From the NCBI GenBank assembly GCA_000438195.1, contig FR903066.1:63983-127982 (forward strand): 64,000 bases of DNA, read 5' to 3'. Source of the DNA: Mycoplasma sp. CAG:776. GTDB taxonomy: Bacteria; Bacillota_I; Bacilli_A; RF39; UBA660. Positions 43,494 through 52,926 of this stretch are shown in pieces; position 1 is the stretch's first letter, and each line of letters begins with the position of its first letter. The translations under genes and the position numbers were made by a program. Below the pieces are notes generated by a model. The model was not told the origin of the DNA. It saw only the letters and a program-made list of their open reading frames with translations, and did no database searches.

Positions 43494-45683
43494 TTAGGCA
43501 ACCACTACATAAGGAGCACTGCTTGTACCACTACCAGTTATTTCAACATCACGAGCCAGATTTATTACCGGACGCACACCACCCACGTTACTCACGTCAG
43601 GTGCATCGAGGTAGCCAGTCGAACGCACACCGAACATGATAGCCCAACTGCCACCACTACCAACATTAAAGTAAAACGGAGACATGGTCCAATAAGCAGC
43701 ATTATTATATAAATAATAACTACTATTCCCACTATTCCATGCTCCTCCTGCCATTACTACTTCATCTACGGTGATGAGTCCTATTGGATTGCTCAACTTC
43801 TTATTTCCTTTACTACTTGTTGAGGTTGTATATAAATCATTACTATTACTACATTTAAATGTTGGATTTACACCATTACTGTTTTGTGCTAATCTTCCAT
43901 ATCCTGCATAGTAATGTGTTGATCCTGTACTACTCCATGAATACCCACTTGCCATTTCTCTATCTCCACAGAATCCTGCTTCCGTACTTATCTTATCCGC
44001 ATAACTTGCTAGATTACTACTATACCAACTATCCAATACATCTTTAATTGGACTATCTGTTGTATTTCCATGTTGTTGGCCACTAGTATACATATATCCT
44101 ACATATTCACTCCTGTTATAATTTGAGTTAAATGCTTGTAAACTATTAATCATCGTACTACTTCCTGTTGTTGCTGTACTTGTTCCATTATAGATTAACC
44201 TGATACTTCCGTCTCCATTGATTCGAATGATTCGCCAATAATATCCGGCAAATTTTACCCAGTTATCGGTTGGATTACCCGCGAAATAGTAAGTATCTCC
44301 CCAGTCATCTTGTGCCTTATATATTACTCCTGTTGTAGTATCAGTTACTGTTGTACTAGTCGTAAACGGTAAACTTCTTGTTTTAATTTCTTTATTTGCT
44401 AAAATCAAATTTTTAGCAAGCAAATCTTCTAAATCAGTGTCTATAATTCTATATGGATCCTTTGCTGTTCCTGTTCCTTCCAATTCTACACTCTTTTTAA
44501 TATTTATAACAGGTCTTACACCCTGTGTTCCAGAAGAACTCCAAAATCGTCTTATTACTCCCGTACTATCTATTCCGAAAAGTTGAGTATACATACTTCC
44601 ATTATAACTTGCAAATGCATAAGGGGTCATAGTTCGATAATTACTTCCAGTATATAAATAATAATTTTCATTTGCTTTTCCACCCTCTCCAGTTGTTACA
44701 CCACCAGCAAATACCACTTCATCCGCAGTAATAAGCCCTATTGGATAAGTTAATGCTCCATTACCCAATTCGTTATCTACTGTATATAAATCATTTTGAT
44801 TCATACATTTAAAAGTTGGGTTATTATTACTTAATCTGTTACTAGCATTATAATAAGTTGTCGTAGAACCAATTCCTGTCCCAGAACTTAAAGAACGATC
44901 TCCACAAAAACCAACATCAGCTAAATATTCACTGTAACTCTCTAAATTGGAGTTATACCACTCATCTAAGCTTACCTTTATATCTGAATTATTTATATTC
45001 ACATGAGTATCTTCATAAGTTGAACTATTTGCATTACCATACATATACCCTATATATGCATTATCATTAGTTAAACTGTGCCATGGTGCTGTTGTAGCAT
45101 TAGCATTATCACCTGTCGAATCTGTACCTATTCCTTGATAAATTAATCTAATCGAACCATCCCCATTAATTCTTATGATCCGCCAATAATATCCAGCAAA
45201 ATAAAAGTAATTATCATCAACATCTCCTCGCCAATAATATGTTGTTCCAATATCATCTTCAGATATAAATATACCTTCATTTGTTGTGGCAATGGTATTA
45301 AAATTTGGTATCTCTTCATTTACAGTATTTTGAGATAATATATATCTTCTTGCTATAGCATCATCAATATCAAAGTATAACTTACATCTTATTTTTCCAT
45401 TTTCCATATTAGATACTTCCAATGACCAAGTATAATTATTAAACAAAACTTCACTATTATCATTACAGACAGCTTTACTAAAAACATAGCCTTCATCTTT
45501 AGAAGGTATAGTATCTACACTAATATATTCTTCACTTTCCTCTTCAGATTGAAGATAAAAAACTAATCCTTGTATATTATTATTTATATTGCTTATTATC
45601 ACTTCATTTTCTTTTTGATTACTAATTACAAATAGAATAATACAACTAAATAATAAGATAAATATTATCAATGTTTTTTTCAT
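43494..45683 (-). CDS. Large surface protein with two copies of a lectin-like/FGE-like module
   Basis: 729 residues. An N-terminal membrane segment (TLIIFILLFSCIILFVI) and a small Cys domain (residues about 30-105) precede two modules of about 300 and 290 residues. Each module has TYYFAG/TYYWRG, YYWRIIRINGDGSIRLIY, VGYMY/IGYMY, AGFCGDR or VGFCGDR, a TFKC, PIGLIT.DEV, and ends GVRPVIN with G.GT...PY. The late part (YW.MSP...G...GVRPVI) recalls C-type-lectin/sulfatase-modifying folds. The last about 65 codons use CGT, CCG, GTG and CTC and are about 50% G+C, unlike the rest. Coupled to the upstream gene (TAATG). Likely a surface adhesin or binding protein. Confidence 0.75.
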   Translation of the reverse strand: MKKTLIIFILLFSCIILFVISNQKENEVIISNINNNIQGLVFYLQSEEESEEYISVDTIPSKDEGYVFSKAVCNDNSEVLFNNYTWSLEVSNMENGKIRCKLYFDIDDAIARRYILSQNTVNEEIPNFNTIATTNEGIFISEDDIGTTYYWRGDVDDNYFYFAGYYWRIIRINGDGSIRLIYQGIGTDSTGDNANATTAPWHSLTNDNAYIGYMYGNANSSTYEDTHVNINNSDIKVSLDEWYNSNLESYSEYLADVGFCGDRSLSSGTGIGSTTTYYNASNRLSNNNPTFKCMNQNDLYTVDNELGNGALTYPIGLITADEVVFAGGVTTGEGGKANENYYLYTGSNYRTMTPYAFASYNGSMYTQLFGIDSTGVIRRFWSSSGTQGVRPVINIKKSVELEGTGTAKDPYRIIDTDLEDLLAKNLILANKEIKTRSLPFTTSTTVTDTTTGVIYKAQDDWGDTYYFAGNPTDNWVKFAGYYWRIIRINGDGSIRLIYNGTSTATTGSSTMINSLQAFNSNYNRSEYVGYMYTSGQQHGNTTDSPIKDVLDSWYSSNLASYADKISTEAGFCGDREMASGYSWSSTGSTHYYAGYGRLAQNSNGVNPTFKCSNSNDLYTTSTSSKGNKKLSNPIGLITVDEVVMAGGAWNSGNSSYYLYNNAAYWTMSPFYFNVGSGGSWAIMFGVRSTGYLDAPDVSNVGGVRPVINLARDVEITGSGTSSAPYVVVA

Positions 45684-46975
45684 TATTCTGCTCCTTTTAT
45701 TCTATATGGATCGCTCATTATACCTGAACCTATTAGTTTGATATCCGCCTTTAAATTAATAACAGGACGAACAGCACCATCAGTACTTTGGATTCCAATA
45801 TAGTCTAGTTCTCCAGATGCATAAACTGTAAAAACTCTTATGTCTTTTTTCATATCAGCCCAAAATCCTAATGGAGATATAGTCCAAAAGTCTTCTCCCG
45901 TTATTAAGTAATAATCATTTTCTGTTGACGTTTTACTTCCTGCATAATAAACTTCATCCGCTGTGATAAGTCCTATTGGATATTTTAAAACTTTATTCCC
46001 TTTGAAAGAAAATTTTGTTGTATACAAATCTTCTGTATATTTACAAATAAATGTTGGCTGATGCTTTTTATACACTCTATATGCAGCCCCATAGTATGTC
46101 GTTGTGGTTCCTGTTCCTCCTCCTGGAATATACTCATTTTCAGAATCACGTAAATAAGGATCTCTATCCCCACAAAAACCGGCATCTACATCTATATAAT
46201 TTTCGTACTCAGTATTATAAAGATTTTCTTCATACCAATCATCTACAACTTTCTTTATAGTGCTATCATTACTAAGTCCATGTACTTCATTACTAGCATA
46301 CATATATCCAACATACATATTATCTGTTATAGGATTAAAATCGGTATGACCAATGCTTGCGGCACTTCCAGTTGAATCCGCACTTGTTCCTTGATAAATA
46401 ATCCTTATCGAATTATCACCATTTATTCTTACAATTCGCCAATAAAATCCACCAAATTGTAAATAATTTTCAGTTGTATTACCAGCAAAATAATAAGTTG
46501 TTCCATCATCATCTTTATCTTCGAAGATTGTTCCATTGGTATTATAATCAATTGCTATTTCAAAATTATCTCTAGTTAAAATTTCTTTACCTGCTAAAAT
46601 AAAATCCTTTGCATACTCTTTTTCTCTAAAATAAATATTACATTTTGTTCCTCTCGTAACTAGATTATCTATTTCTAATTTCCATTCTTTTTCATTAAAT
46701 GTAGCACTTGCCCCATTATCACATGTAACAGTTTCAACTGCATACTCATCATCTTTAGTTGGAAAATTTTCTAGTAATTCATTATTAAAGTAAGCTGAAA
46801 TAATAATATCTCCTGGCGAATAATTAATAATTCCATTAACCAAAGGAATACTTTGTGTTGTTCGATATTTTGCTCTAGTAAAGTTTAATACTACTGCACT
46901 AATGATTCCTAATACCAATACTCCTACTATTATATTTCTTTTTAAATGACTTCTCTTTAAAGTTTGAAATTCCAT
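45683..46975 (-). CDS. Surface protein: KRSHLKRN anchor plus one lectin-like module
   Basis: 430 residues. N-terminal LKRSHLKRNIIVGVLVLGII is a basic anchor plus helix, then TQSIPLVNGIINYSPGD and GTKCNIYF, as in the 29907-30854 protein. The remaining about 300 residues are one copy of the module found twice in the next gene (FYWRIVRINGDNSIRIIY, DAGFCGDRD, VRPVINLKADI). It shows that anchor domain and module combine freely. Codon use is normal throughout. RBS AGAGGAAAAA. First gene of a two-gene operon. Confidence 0.75.
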   Translation of the reverse strand: MEFQTLKRSHLKRNIIVGVLVLGIISAVVLNFTRAKYRTTQSIPLVNGIINYSPGDIIISAYFNNELLENFPTKDDEYAVETVTCDNGASATFNEKEWKLEIDNLVTRGTKCNIYFREKEYAKDFILAGKEILTRDNFEIAIDYNTNGTIFEDKDDDGTTYYFAGNTTENYLQFGGFYWRIVRINGDNSIRIIYQGTSADSTGSAASIGHTDFNPITDNMYVGYMYASNEVHGLSNDSTIKKVVDDWYEENLYNTEYENYIDVDAGFCGDRDPYLRDSENEYIPGGGTGTTTTYYGAAYRVYKKHQPTFICKYTEDLYTTKFSFKGNKVLKYPIGLITADEVYYAGSKTSTENDYYLITGEDFWTISPLGFWADMKKDIRVFTVYASGELDYIGIQSTDGAVRPVINLKADIKLIGSGIMSDPYRIKGAE

Positions 46976-47068
46976 ACTTTTTCCTCTTTTCTCATGAATG
47001 GTAACATATTCTTAAATGAATTACATGCAATTCGACAAAGATTATCAAAACTTGTCAAAATAACCGTC

Positions 47069-47087
47069 ATAGTTAAAACATAACTAT
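47069..47087. repeat. Inverted repeat in the divergent region before the ABC importer
   Basis: ATAGTTA-AAACA-TAACTAT, seven-base arms, in the middle of the 255-base gap between divergent transcription units. Candidate operator. No TPP-riboswitch-like conserved segments are seen in this gap. Confidence 0.45.
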
Positions 47088-47230
47088 CTATCCTATATTA
47101 AATATATAATAATATTGAATTTTAGTCAATAATTTTGTTACTATTCACGTATAAATTTAGACGTATTAAAAATAACATATTTTAGAAAAGAGAATATAAT
47201 ACATTGGAATATATAAAGGAGGAATATATT

Positions 47231-48226
47231 TTGAAAAAGAAAATAATTACCATTTTAATTGCCATAATTTTAATTGCTGTTATTATAATCACATCACTAA
47301 AACTAACAGATAAAGAAGAAGAAAACAATGATTTAACAACAATCAAGATTGCTGAAGTAACGCATAGTATATTTTATGCACCATTATATGCTGCAATAGA
47401 AAATGGTTATTTTGAAGAGGAAGGAATAGAGGTAGAATTAATATTAACACCTGGAGCTGACAAAGTAAGTGCTGCTGTCTTATCAAACACAGTTGATATT
47501 GGTTTTGCTGGTACTGAATCAGCAATATACATTTATGCCGGTGGTGAAGAAGATTACTTAGTAACTTTTGCTGGATTAACTAAAAGAGATGGACAATTTA
47601 TATTAAGTAGAAATTGTGAAGAAGAATTTGATTTAGAAGACTTATATGGGAGTGAAATTTTAGTAGGAAGAAAAGGCGGTATGCCTGCTGTAAACTTCTT
47701 AGAAGCCATGAAAAATAATAATATTGATATAAACAAAATAAATGTAAATTACTCTATTGATTTTGCTGCTCTATCTGGGACATTTATTGGTGGAATTGGA
47801 GACTATGTAAATCTATTTGAACCTACTGCTACAAGTGTCGTAAATAGTGGTAATGCATGTATTGTAGAATCAATAGGAAGTCTTGCTGGTGAAGTACCAT
47901 ATACAGCATTCTATGCTCGTAAAAGCTACTTAGAAGAAAATAAAGAATTATTAACAAAATTCACAAATGCTTTAGCAAAAGGTTTAACATATGTTTTAGA
48001 AACAGATAATGAAACAATAGCTAACGTAATATTACCCCAATTTCCAGATAGTTCTTTAAATGATATTATAACAATTCTAGAAAATCATAAAAAGTATGAT
48101 GCATGGTTAACCACCCCATATATTACCGAAGAAAGTTTCACTAATTTAGAAGATATGTTAATAGAGAATGATTTATTAGAAGATTATGTCCCTTATAGTA
48201 AACTAATTCATAATTTATATGAATAA
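47231..48226 (+). CDS. ABC importer substrate-binding protein (NMT1/THI5/SsuA-like)
   Basis: 332 residues starting at a TTG behind a strong AAAGGAGG (47216-47222); the upstream ATG at 47204 lacks an RBS. An uncleaved-type N-terminal helix (IITILIAIILIAVIIITSL) anchors it; there is no lipobox Cys. The fold signature is HSIFYAPLYAAIENGYFEEE, VDIGFAGTESAIY and GRKGGMPAVNF. Such proteins deliver thiamine precursors, sulfonates or similar small ligands; the ligand is not evident. First gene of a three-gene plus-strand operon. Confidence 0.88.
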   Translation: MKKKIITILIAIILIAVIIITSLKLTDKEEENNDLTTIKIAEVTHSIFYAPLYAAIENGYFEEEGIEVELILTPGADKVSAAVLSNTVDIGFAGTESAIYIYAGGEEDYLVTFAGLTKRDGQFILSRNCEEEFDLEDLYGSEILVGRKGGMPAVNFLEAMKNNNIDINKINVNYSIDFAALSGTFIGGIGDYVNLFEPTATSVVNSGNACIVESIGSLAGEVPYTAFYARKSYLEENKELLTKFTNALAKGLTYVLETDNETIANVILPQFPDSSLNDIITILENHKKYDAWLTTPYITEESFTNLEDMLIENDLLEDYVPYSKLIHNLYE

Positions 48227-48968
48227 ATTATTAAGCATCAAAAATTTAACCAAAGTCTATTATTCAAAAAAAGATGAAATAGAAGCTATAAAGGATATAT
48301 CATTCGATTTAAACGAAGGAGAATTTGTATCTATTGTTGGACCATCAGGATGTGGAAAATCTACCCTTCTAAACATTTTAACGGGTATGGATCATGAAAC
48401 AAAAGGAACAATAGAATTTAAAAATCCTGATATCAAGCTAGGATACATGCTTCAAAGTGATAGTATGCTTTCGTGGAAAAAAGTAATAGATAATGCCTTA
48501 TTAGGCTTAGAAATTAAAAAAGAAAAAACAAAAGAAAATATAGATTATGTAAAAAATTTATTTCAAAAATATGGTTTAACAGAATTTATGGATAAATACC
48601 CAAGTGAACTATCGGGAGGAATGAGACAAAGAGTAGCCCTAATACGTACTTTAGCTCTAAAACCAGATATTCTCATATTAGATGAACCATTTAGCAAACT
48701 AGATTACCAATCTCGTTTAAAAGTAAGTGATGATGTCTATAAAATCATTAAAAATGAAGGAAAAACTGCTTTAATGGTAACACATGATTTAGCTGAAGCA
48801 ATAAGCATTAGTGATCGCGTAATTGTTTTAAGTAAAAGACCCTGTACTCTAAAAAATATTTATAAAATAAATAGAGAAAAGAATAGTACACCTATAGAAA
48901 ACCGAAAAGATAAAAATTTTGCCAATTATTACGATTTAATATGGAAGGACCTATCCTATAGTGAGTAA
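48219..48968 (+). CDS. ABC importer ATP-binding protein (SsuB/TauB-like)
   Basis: 249 residues. Walker A GPSGCGKST, Q-loop YMLQSDSML, signature LSGGMRQR, Walker B ILILDEPFSKLD and H-switch VTHDLAEA are all present. The QSDxLLPW-like Q-loop (QSDSMLSWKK) is typical of nitrate/sulfonate/taurine/thiamine-precursor importers. ATG overlaps the previous gene's stop; the next gene overlaps its end. Confidence 0.93.
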   Translation: MNKLLSIKNLTKVYYSKKDEIEAIKDISFDLNEGEFVSIVGPSGCGKSTLLNILTGMDHETKGTIEFKNPDIKLGYMLQSDSMLSWKKVIDNALLGLEIKKEKTKENIDYVKNLFQKYGLTEFMDKYPSELSGGMRQRVALIRTLALKPDILILDEPFSKLDYQSRLKVSDDVYKIIKNEGKTALMVTHDLAEAISISDRVIVLSKRPCTLKNIYKINREKNSTPIENRKDKNFANYYDLIWKDLSYSE

Positions 48969-49743
48969 AGAACATCTCACCTATTTAAAAAAATTAAAAA
49001 AAGAAAAAATAATTGTTATTTCTTCTCAATTAATAATACTAATTGGCTTTATAATTACCTGGGAACTACTAAGTACTTATAAAATAATTAATCCTTTTAT
49101 CTTTTCATCACCATCTAAAATCATTGAAACAATAAAAAATCTATTTATTTCTTATGACCTAGTTCATCATATCTTAACAACTCTTTATGAAACATTAATA
49201 GCATTCACACTAGGGATAACACTAAGTTTCCTTATAGCCATAATTTTATATGAATTTAAAATTATAAACAAAATTATTGATCCATATTTAACTATGTTAA
49301 ATAGTCTCCCCAAAGTAGCCTTAGGTCCTTTAATTATCATCATTGCAGGAGCAAATACCAAATCAATCATTGTTATGGCTCTGCTAATTAATTTAATTGT
49401 TGGAATTATGAGCATCTATAATGGATTTAACAATATTGATAAAGATTTAATCAAACTATTTAAAACATTTCATGCTAGTAGACTAGACATTCTATTAAAA
49501 CTAACGATTCCCGCTTCCTATAAAACCATTATATCTAGTTTAAAGCTAAATATATCTATGACTTTAATCGGTGTCATAATGGGAGAATTTTTAGTTAGTA
49601 AAAGTGGACTTGGATATCTAATCATTTATGGAACTCAAGTATTTAATTTAAATATGGTAATGAGTGGTATTGTAATTCTAATTATTATTTCTTTTGTTTT
49701 ATATAAAATCATAACTTATATTGAAAAAAAATTATTAAAATAA
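48961..49743 (+). CDS. ABC importer permease (SsuC/ThiX-like)
   Basis: 260 residues, six membrane helices. The EAA loop region LFKTFHASRLDILLKLTIPA is intact and the ILNSLPKVALGPLIIIIAG-like segment (NSLPKVALGPLII) is characteristic of the family. GTG start with AAGGA about 12 bases upstream, overlapping the ATPase gene. Completes the importer; followed by a terminator. Confidence 0.92.
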   Translation: MSKEHLTYLKKLKKEKIIVISSQLIILIGFIITWELLSTYKIINPFIFSSPSKIIETIKNLFISYDLVHHILTTLYETLIAFTLGITLSFLIAIILYEFKIINKIIDPYLTMLNSLPKVALGPLIIIIAGANTKSIIVMALLINLIVGIMSIYNGFNNIDKDLIKLFKTFHASRLDILLKLTIPASYKTIISSLKLNISMTLIGVIMGEFLVSKSGLGYLIIYGTQVFNLNMVMSGIVILIIISFVLYKIITYIEKKLLK

Positions 49744-49746
49744 AAG

Positions 49747-49772
49747 CATCTCAAAGACTGAGATGTTTTTTT
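49747..49772 (+). terminator. Terminator of the ABC importer operon
   Basis: CATCTCA-AAGAC-TGAGATG followed by seven T. Confidence 0.88.
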
Positions 49773-49801
49773 AATGTGTATCACTTTTATATAATTTACT
49801 T

Positions 49802-50636
49802 TTATTTTTTTAAAATACTTTCTAACTTTCTTATTTCTTTTGAACTAAACAATTTTTTCTGTTTCCCTTTTTTTAAAATAAAAGTTATATCATCAAAAGA
49901 TAAATAATCAAAAATATGATAAGAAACCAATTCATATAAAAATTCTTTATCACCTAAATCAATTAATTTACAAATTAAATTTTCCATATTTAAATTTTCT
50001 GAAACCGCACTAATTAGTTCAATAAAATAATAGGCTTCTTTTTTTAAAAGAAAGTAGTCTTCAATTAAAGAAAAGTCCATTCCTTTTGAGCCGTAATTAA
50101 AAGCTAATCTCCATAATTTTTCTCTTTCATCATATTTTATTCCCACTTTAACTAATTCATTAAAATCATTTTGAGTTAAAACTGGCGGAAATGGAACACT
50201 AATATATTGTGTAATAAAATCTAATAATTCTAAATCATTCATTTGTCTAGCATATTTACAAATTAACTCATGATTAGTAAGTAAATGAAAAACAGTTTCA
50301 TATAACAACCCACTATCTTTATCCTTGTTTTTATCATCAAATAAACTCTTTTGCATTTTTAAGAATAATTTCTTTTCTTCATCATCTAAATCATCAAGTT
50401 TTACTTCATCAAAAAGATCTAAAAGTTTATCAAGTTTTAATAATCTTTTCATTTCTAATTCATCAACTTCATTAGAAATTTTATTGTTAATATTTTGAAT
50501 ATCCAAAATTAACTTTTGAACTTGTTTCTTCTCATCTAAAGGATAGCTATAAATTAAGATGCAAAATTTCTTCCAACAATTCTGTACTATTAATAAAACG
50601 ATTAATATAACGATACATTAAATGAACTAAATCCAT
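49802..50636 (-). pseudogene. Frameshifted hypothetical gene
   Basis: A good start (AGGAGAGA then ATG at 50636) opens 29 codons (MDLVHLMYRYINRFINSTEL...) that stop at TAG 50547-50549. The protein continues in another frame from about 50570 (ILIYSYPLDEKKQVQKLIL) into a 234-codon frame to 49802. Joined, they give a about 270-residue acidic helical protein. The second frame lacks a credible start (only a TTG without RBS). Function unknown; the N-terminus resembles small helical proteins seen in related low-GC genomes. Either a real inactivating frameshift or an assembly error. Confidence 0.65.
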
Positions 50637-50639
50637 TTT

Positions 50640-51809
50640 TTATCTCTCCTTTTGAAACGCTTTTACTTTTCGACATTTAATAAAAGAAAATATTAATAAA
50701 TACAAACCTGAAAACATCTGACCAATGTAAGTACAAAATGCACTAGGAATAAACGAACATAAAAATCTTCCCAATTTAGAAATCAAATAATAAACATTGA
50801 TCTTTTTGCTATTCATATTAATCTGTAAATAACTCATTCGCAGAGCTTTCAAAGGATGAATGAACATATCAAATATTTGTATAGATAAAATAATCAGTAA
50901 AATACCTACATCTGGAGTATAATACGTATATAAAATAAAATTCATAAGTAACGTACTACCAATTAATAATCCAAGTAATTGATATGAATTTTTAAGACTC
51001 TTTTTATAATCAAATTGATCTTTAGCAAAATCAATTCGTGAAGCAGTATCAACACTACTTAAAGCATCCCATTGAGCATCTGTTGTTAATGCTTCAAAAT
51101 TAATAGCTGTTAAATATTTTTCTCCATAAGAAAAACTATTACCAAATCCAACTGCATAAATAAGAAACATACTAATATTAGATAAAATTCCAAAAGAAGT
51201 ATACTTTACATTCTGAACAAAACAGATATTTGCTTTAGTAAACCGAAAATAATAAGAAAAAACATAGCAAATCATTAAAAATTGAATAACTAAACTAATC
51301 AAAATTGAAATCCATTGATTTTGATAAATTAAAGAAAAAATAACAATCGTAAAAAAACTACATATATGATAAATAATATTCATTTTATTAGCACTATTAT
51401 TTTTATTCTCATAATACAATTTTTGACTAAAAATCTGTATAATAAAATTAAAATAAATACTAAAAACGGAATAAATTCCATAATTATGATAAATTGTTGG
51501 ATCCATACTCATAAAAGAAATATAATGATCAATATAAAAAACTAAAAATAAAGTAAAAATTCCTACAACAATCGTTCCCAAAAGCAAATTAGATGCTACA
51601 ACATTTTCTTTTTGCAACTTTTTTTCAGTAATATTAGGACCTATTCCAAAAATGGAAACAAAAAGTAAATAAACAAATTGTAAAGGATAAGTTAAAGAAA
51701 AAACATTAGAAATTTCCTTACCCAAAATAAAGCCTAATAACATCCAAGTAATAATAGGCATAAAAGAAGATAGTAGTGTATCTAAACTAATCTGTAATAA
51801 TCGCTTCAT
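50640..51809 (-). CDS. MATE/MOP-type polytopic membrane protein
   Basis: 389 residues with about eleven to twelve hydrophobic helices, beginning RLLQISLDTLLSSFMPIITW. Helix pattern and length suggest the MOP (MATE/flippase) superfamily, somewhat short for it; no strict MATE motif is visible. Transported substrate unknown. RBS GGTGAT lies directly in front of the ATG, and the stop lies four bases before the start of the frameshifted gene. The S66 peptidase gene ends eight bases upstream, so the three are probably one operon. Confidence 0.6.
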   Translation of the reverse strand: MKRLLQISLDTLLSSFMPIITWMLLGFILGKEISNVFSLTYPLQFVYLLFVSIFGIGPNITEKKLQKENVVASNLLLGTIVVGIFTLFLVFYIDHYISFMSMDPTIYHNYGIYSVFSIYFNFIIQIFSQKLYYENKNNSANKMNIIYHICSFFTIVIFSLIYQNQWISILISLVIQFLMICYVFSYYFRFTKANICFVQNVKYTSFGILSNISMFLIYAVGFGNSFSYGEKYLTAINFEALTTDAQWDALSSVDTASRIDFAKDQFDYKKSLKNSYQLLGLLIGSTLLMNFILYTYYTPDVGILLIILSIQIFDMFIHPLKALRMSYLQINMNSKKINVYYLISKLGRFLCSFIPSAFCTYIGQMFSGLYLLIFSFIKCRKVKAFQKER

Positions 51810-51817
51810 TATATCAC

Positions 51818-52831
51818 CTATTTAAGTAAAAATTCCATAGTTCCTTTTCCATTTTGAGAAGTAATTGTAACATAAGCTCCATTGATAATGGTCATACGTG
51901 GAGGAATATGCCCTAAATCTACATCAATAATAATAGGAATAGCACTATCACCTAATACTCGGTTAATTGCATCCTCTAAAGTTAAACCTAAGTAAGCACT
52001 ACTAGGAAAAGTTCGCCCAAAAATAATTCCTTTACAATATGAAAACCAACCATTATCTTTAAATTTCCACAAGGTACGAACTAAATCTTCACAGGATAAT
52101 TCACAATTATCAAAATACCAAACAATACCATCATCTTTATATTTAGTAATAAATTCTTTTACATGATCAAAACGAGTACCAAAAAGATCTGTTAAAATAT
52201 CAATACAACCACCAATCATTCTCCCAGAAAAAGTAATAGTTTCCTCTCCCTTTAAATTTTTCCACATAACAGGTGTATCTAACATATACCCATCTGTTTC
52301 TTTTAATGAACTAGTATTTCCACTTTCATATAATAAAAAACTTTTTTGTATTATTAAATTTCCTTCTAAGATATCTAAATTATTTTGTAAAGATTCATGC
52401 CAAAAATTCATACCAAATCCCGAAAAATTATTTCCATAAATGGTTGCTATATCATAAGATGTAGTAATAACAAAAAGTAAGCCTGTAGAATCTGAATATC
52501 CTTGTAACCATTTAACATTTTTTTGTATACAAGAAAAATCAAAATATGGAAGCATTTCCAATAAAAATTCTCCTCCTGTTGCACAAATAATCGTTTTTAC
52601 ATCTTTATTTAAATATAGACTTTCTAATTCTTTTACTCTTGTTTTAGCATCACAACTTACTCCATTTATATTGGCCCGAACATGATTAGTCTCCAAAACC
52701 AAATATCCCTGTTCTTTAAATTTATCTAAAGCACAATTTAATTTACTTACTTTTTCTTCTCTAGTAATTCCACTAGATGGTGCACAAACTCCTATTGTAT
52801 TACCTTCCATAATAAAATCTGGATAAATCAT
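51818..52831 (-). CDS. S66 (LD-carboxypeptidase/MccF-like) serine peptidase
   Basis: 337 residues from the ATG at 52831 (GGAAGTGAT before it). The N-terminal half has GNTIGVCAPSSGI, ICATGGEFLLEMLPYFDF and the nucleophile Ser in WLQGYSDSTGLL. The C-terminal half has YFDNCELSCEDLVRTLWKF with the catalytic Glu and VDLGHIPPRMT with the His. Length and the long insert fit the MccF branch, which hydrolyses microcin C-like nucleotide-peptides, as well as LD-carboxypeptidases of murein recycling. Adjacent to a MATE-like exporter, a pairing suggestive of resistance or efflux (inference). Confidence 0.88.
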   Translation of the reverse strand: MIYPDFIMEGNTIGVCAPSSGITREEKVSKLNCALDKFKEQGYLVLETNHVRANINGVSCDAKTRVKELESLYLNKDVKTIICATGGEFLLEMLPYFDFSCIQKNVKWLQGYSDSTGLLFVITTSYDIATIYGNNFSGFGMNFWHESLQNNLDILEGNLIIQKSFLLYESGNTSSLKETDGYMLDTPVMWKNLKGEETITFSGRMIGGCIDILTDLFGTRFDHVKEFITKYKDDGIVWYFDNCELSCEDLVRTLWKFKDNGWFSYCKGIIFGRTFPSSAYLGLTLEDAINRVLGDSAIPIIIDVDLGHIPPRMTIINGAYVTITSQNGKGTMEFLLK

Positions 52832-52872
52832 TAATATCACTTCCTACAACAAGTGTAACATTTAACCCAAAT

Positions 52873-52895
52873 AAAAAGCAAGAAGTATTTCTTAC
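52873..52895 (-). terminator. Terminator of secE-nusG
   Basis: GTAAGAA-ATAC-TTCTTGC on the minus strand followed by TTTTTATTT. Confidence 0.8.
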
Positions 52896-52926
52896 TCAAC
52901 ATCAAATGAAGTTTCGAATTGTATAA

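Noticed and set aside
43475..47037. TGTCGAA sequences (43475-43481 and reverse at 47031-47037) resembling Spo0A boxes
   Set aside because: A seven-base word is expected several times by chance on both strands of 64 kb at this composition; one copy lies downstream of genes.
46976..47230. TPP riboswitch before the NMT1-like importer
   Set aside because: The conserved CTGAGA and ACCTGATCTGG-type segments are absent, so thiamine control is not supported.
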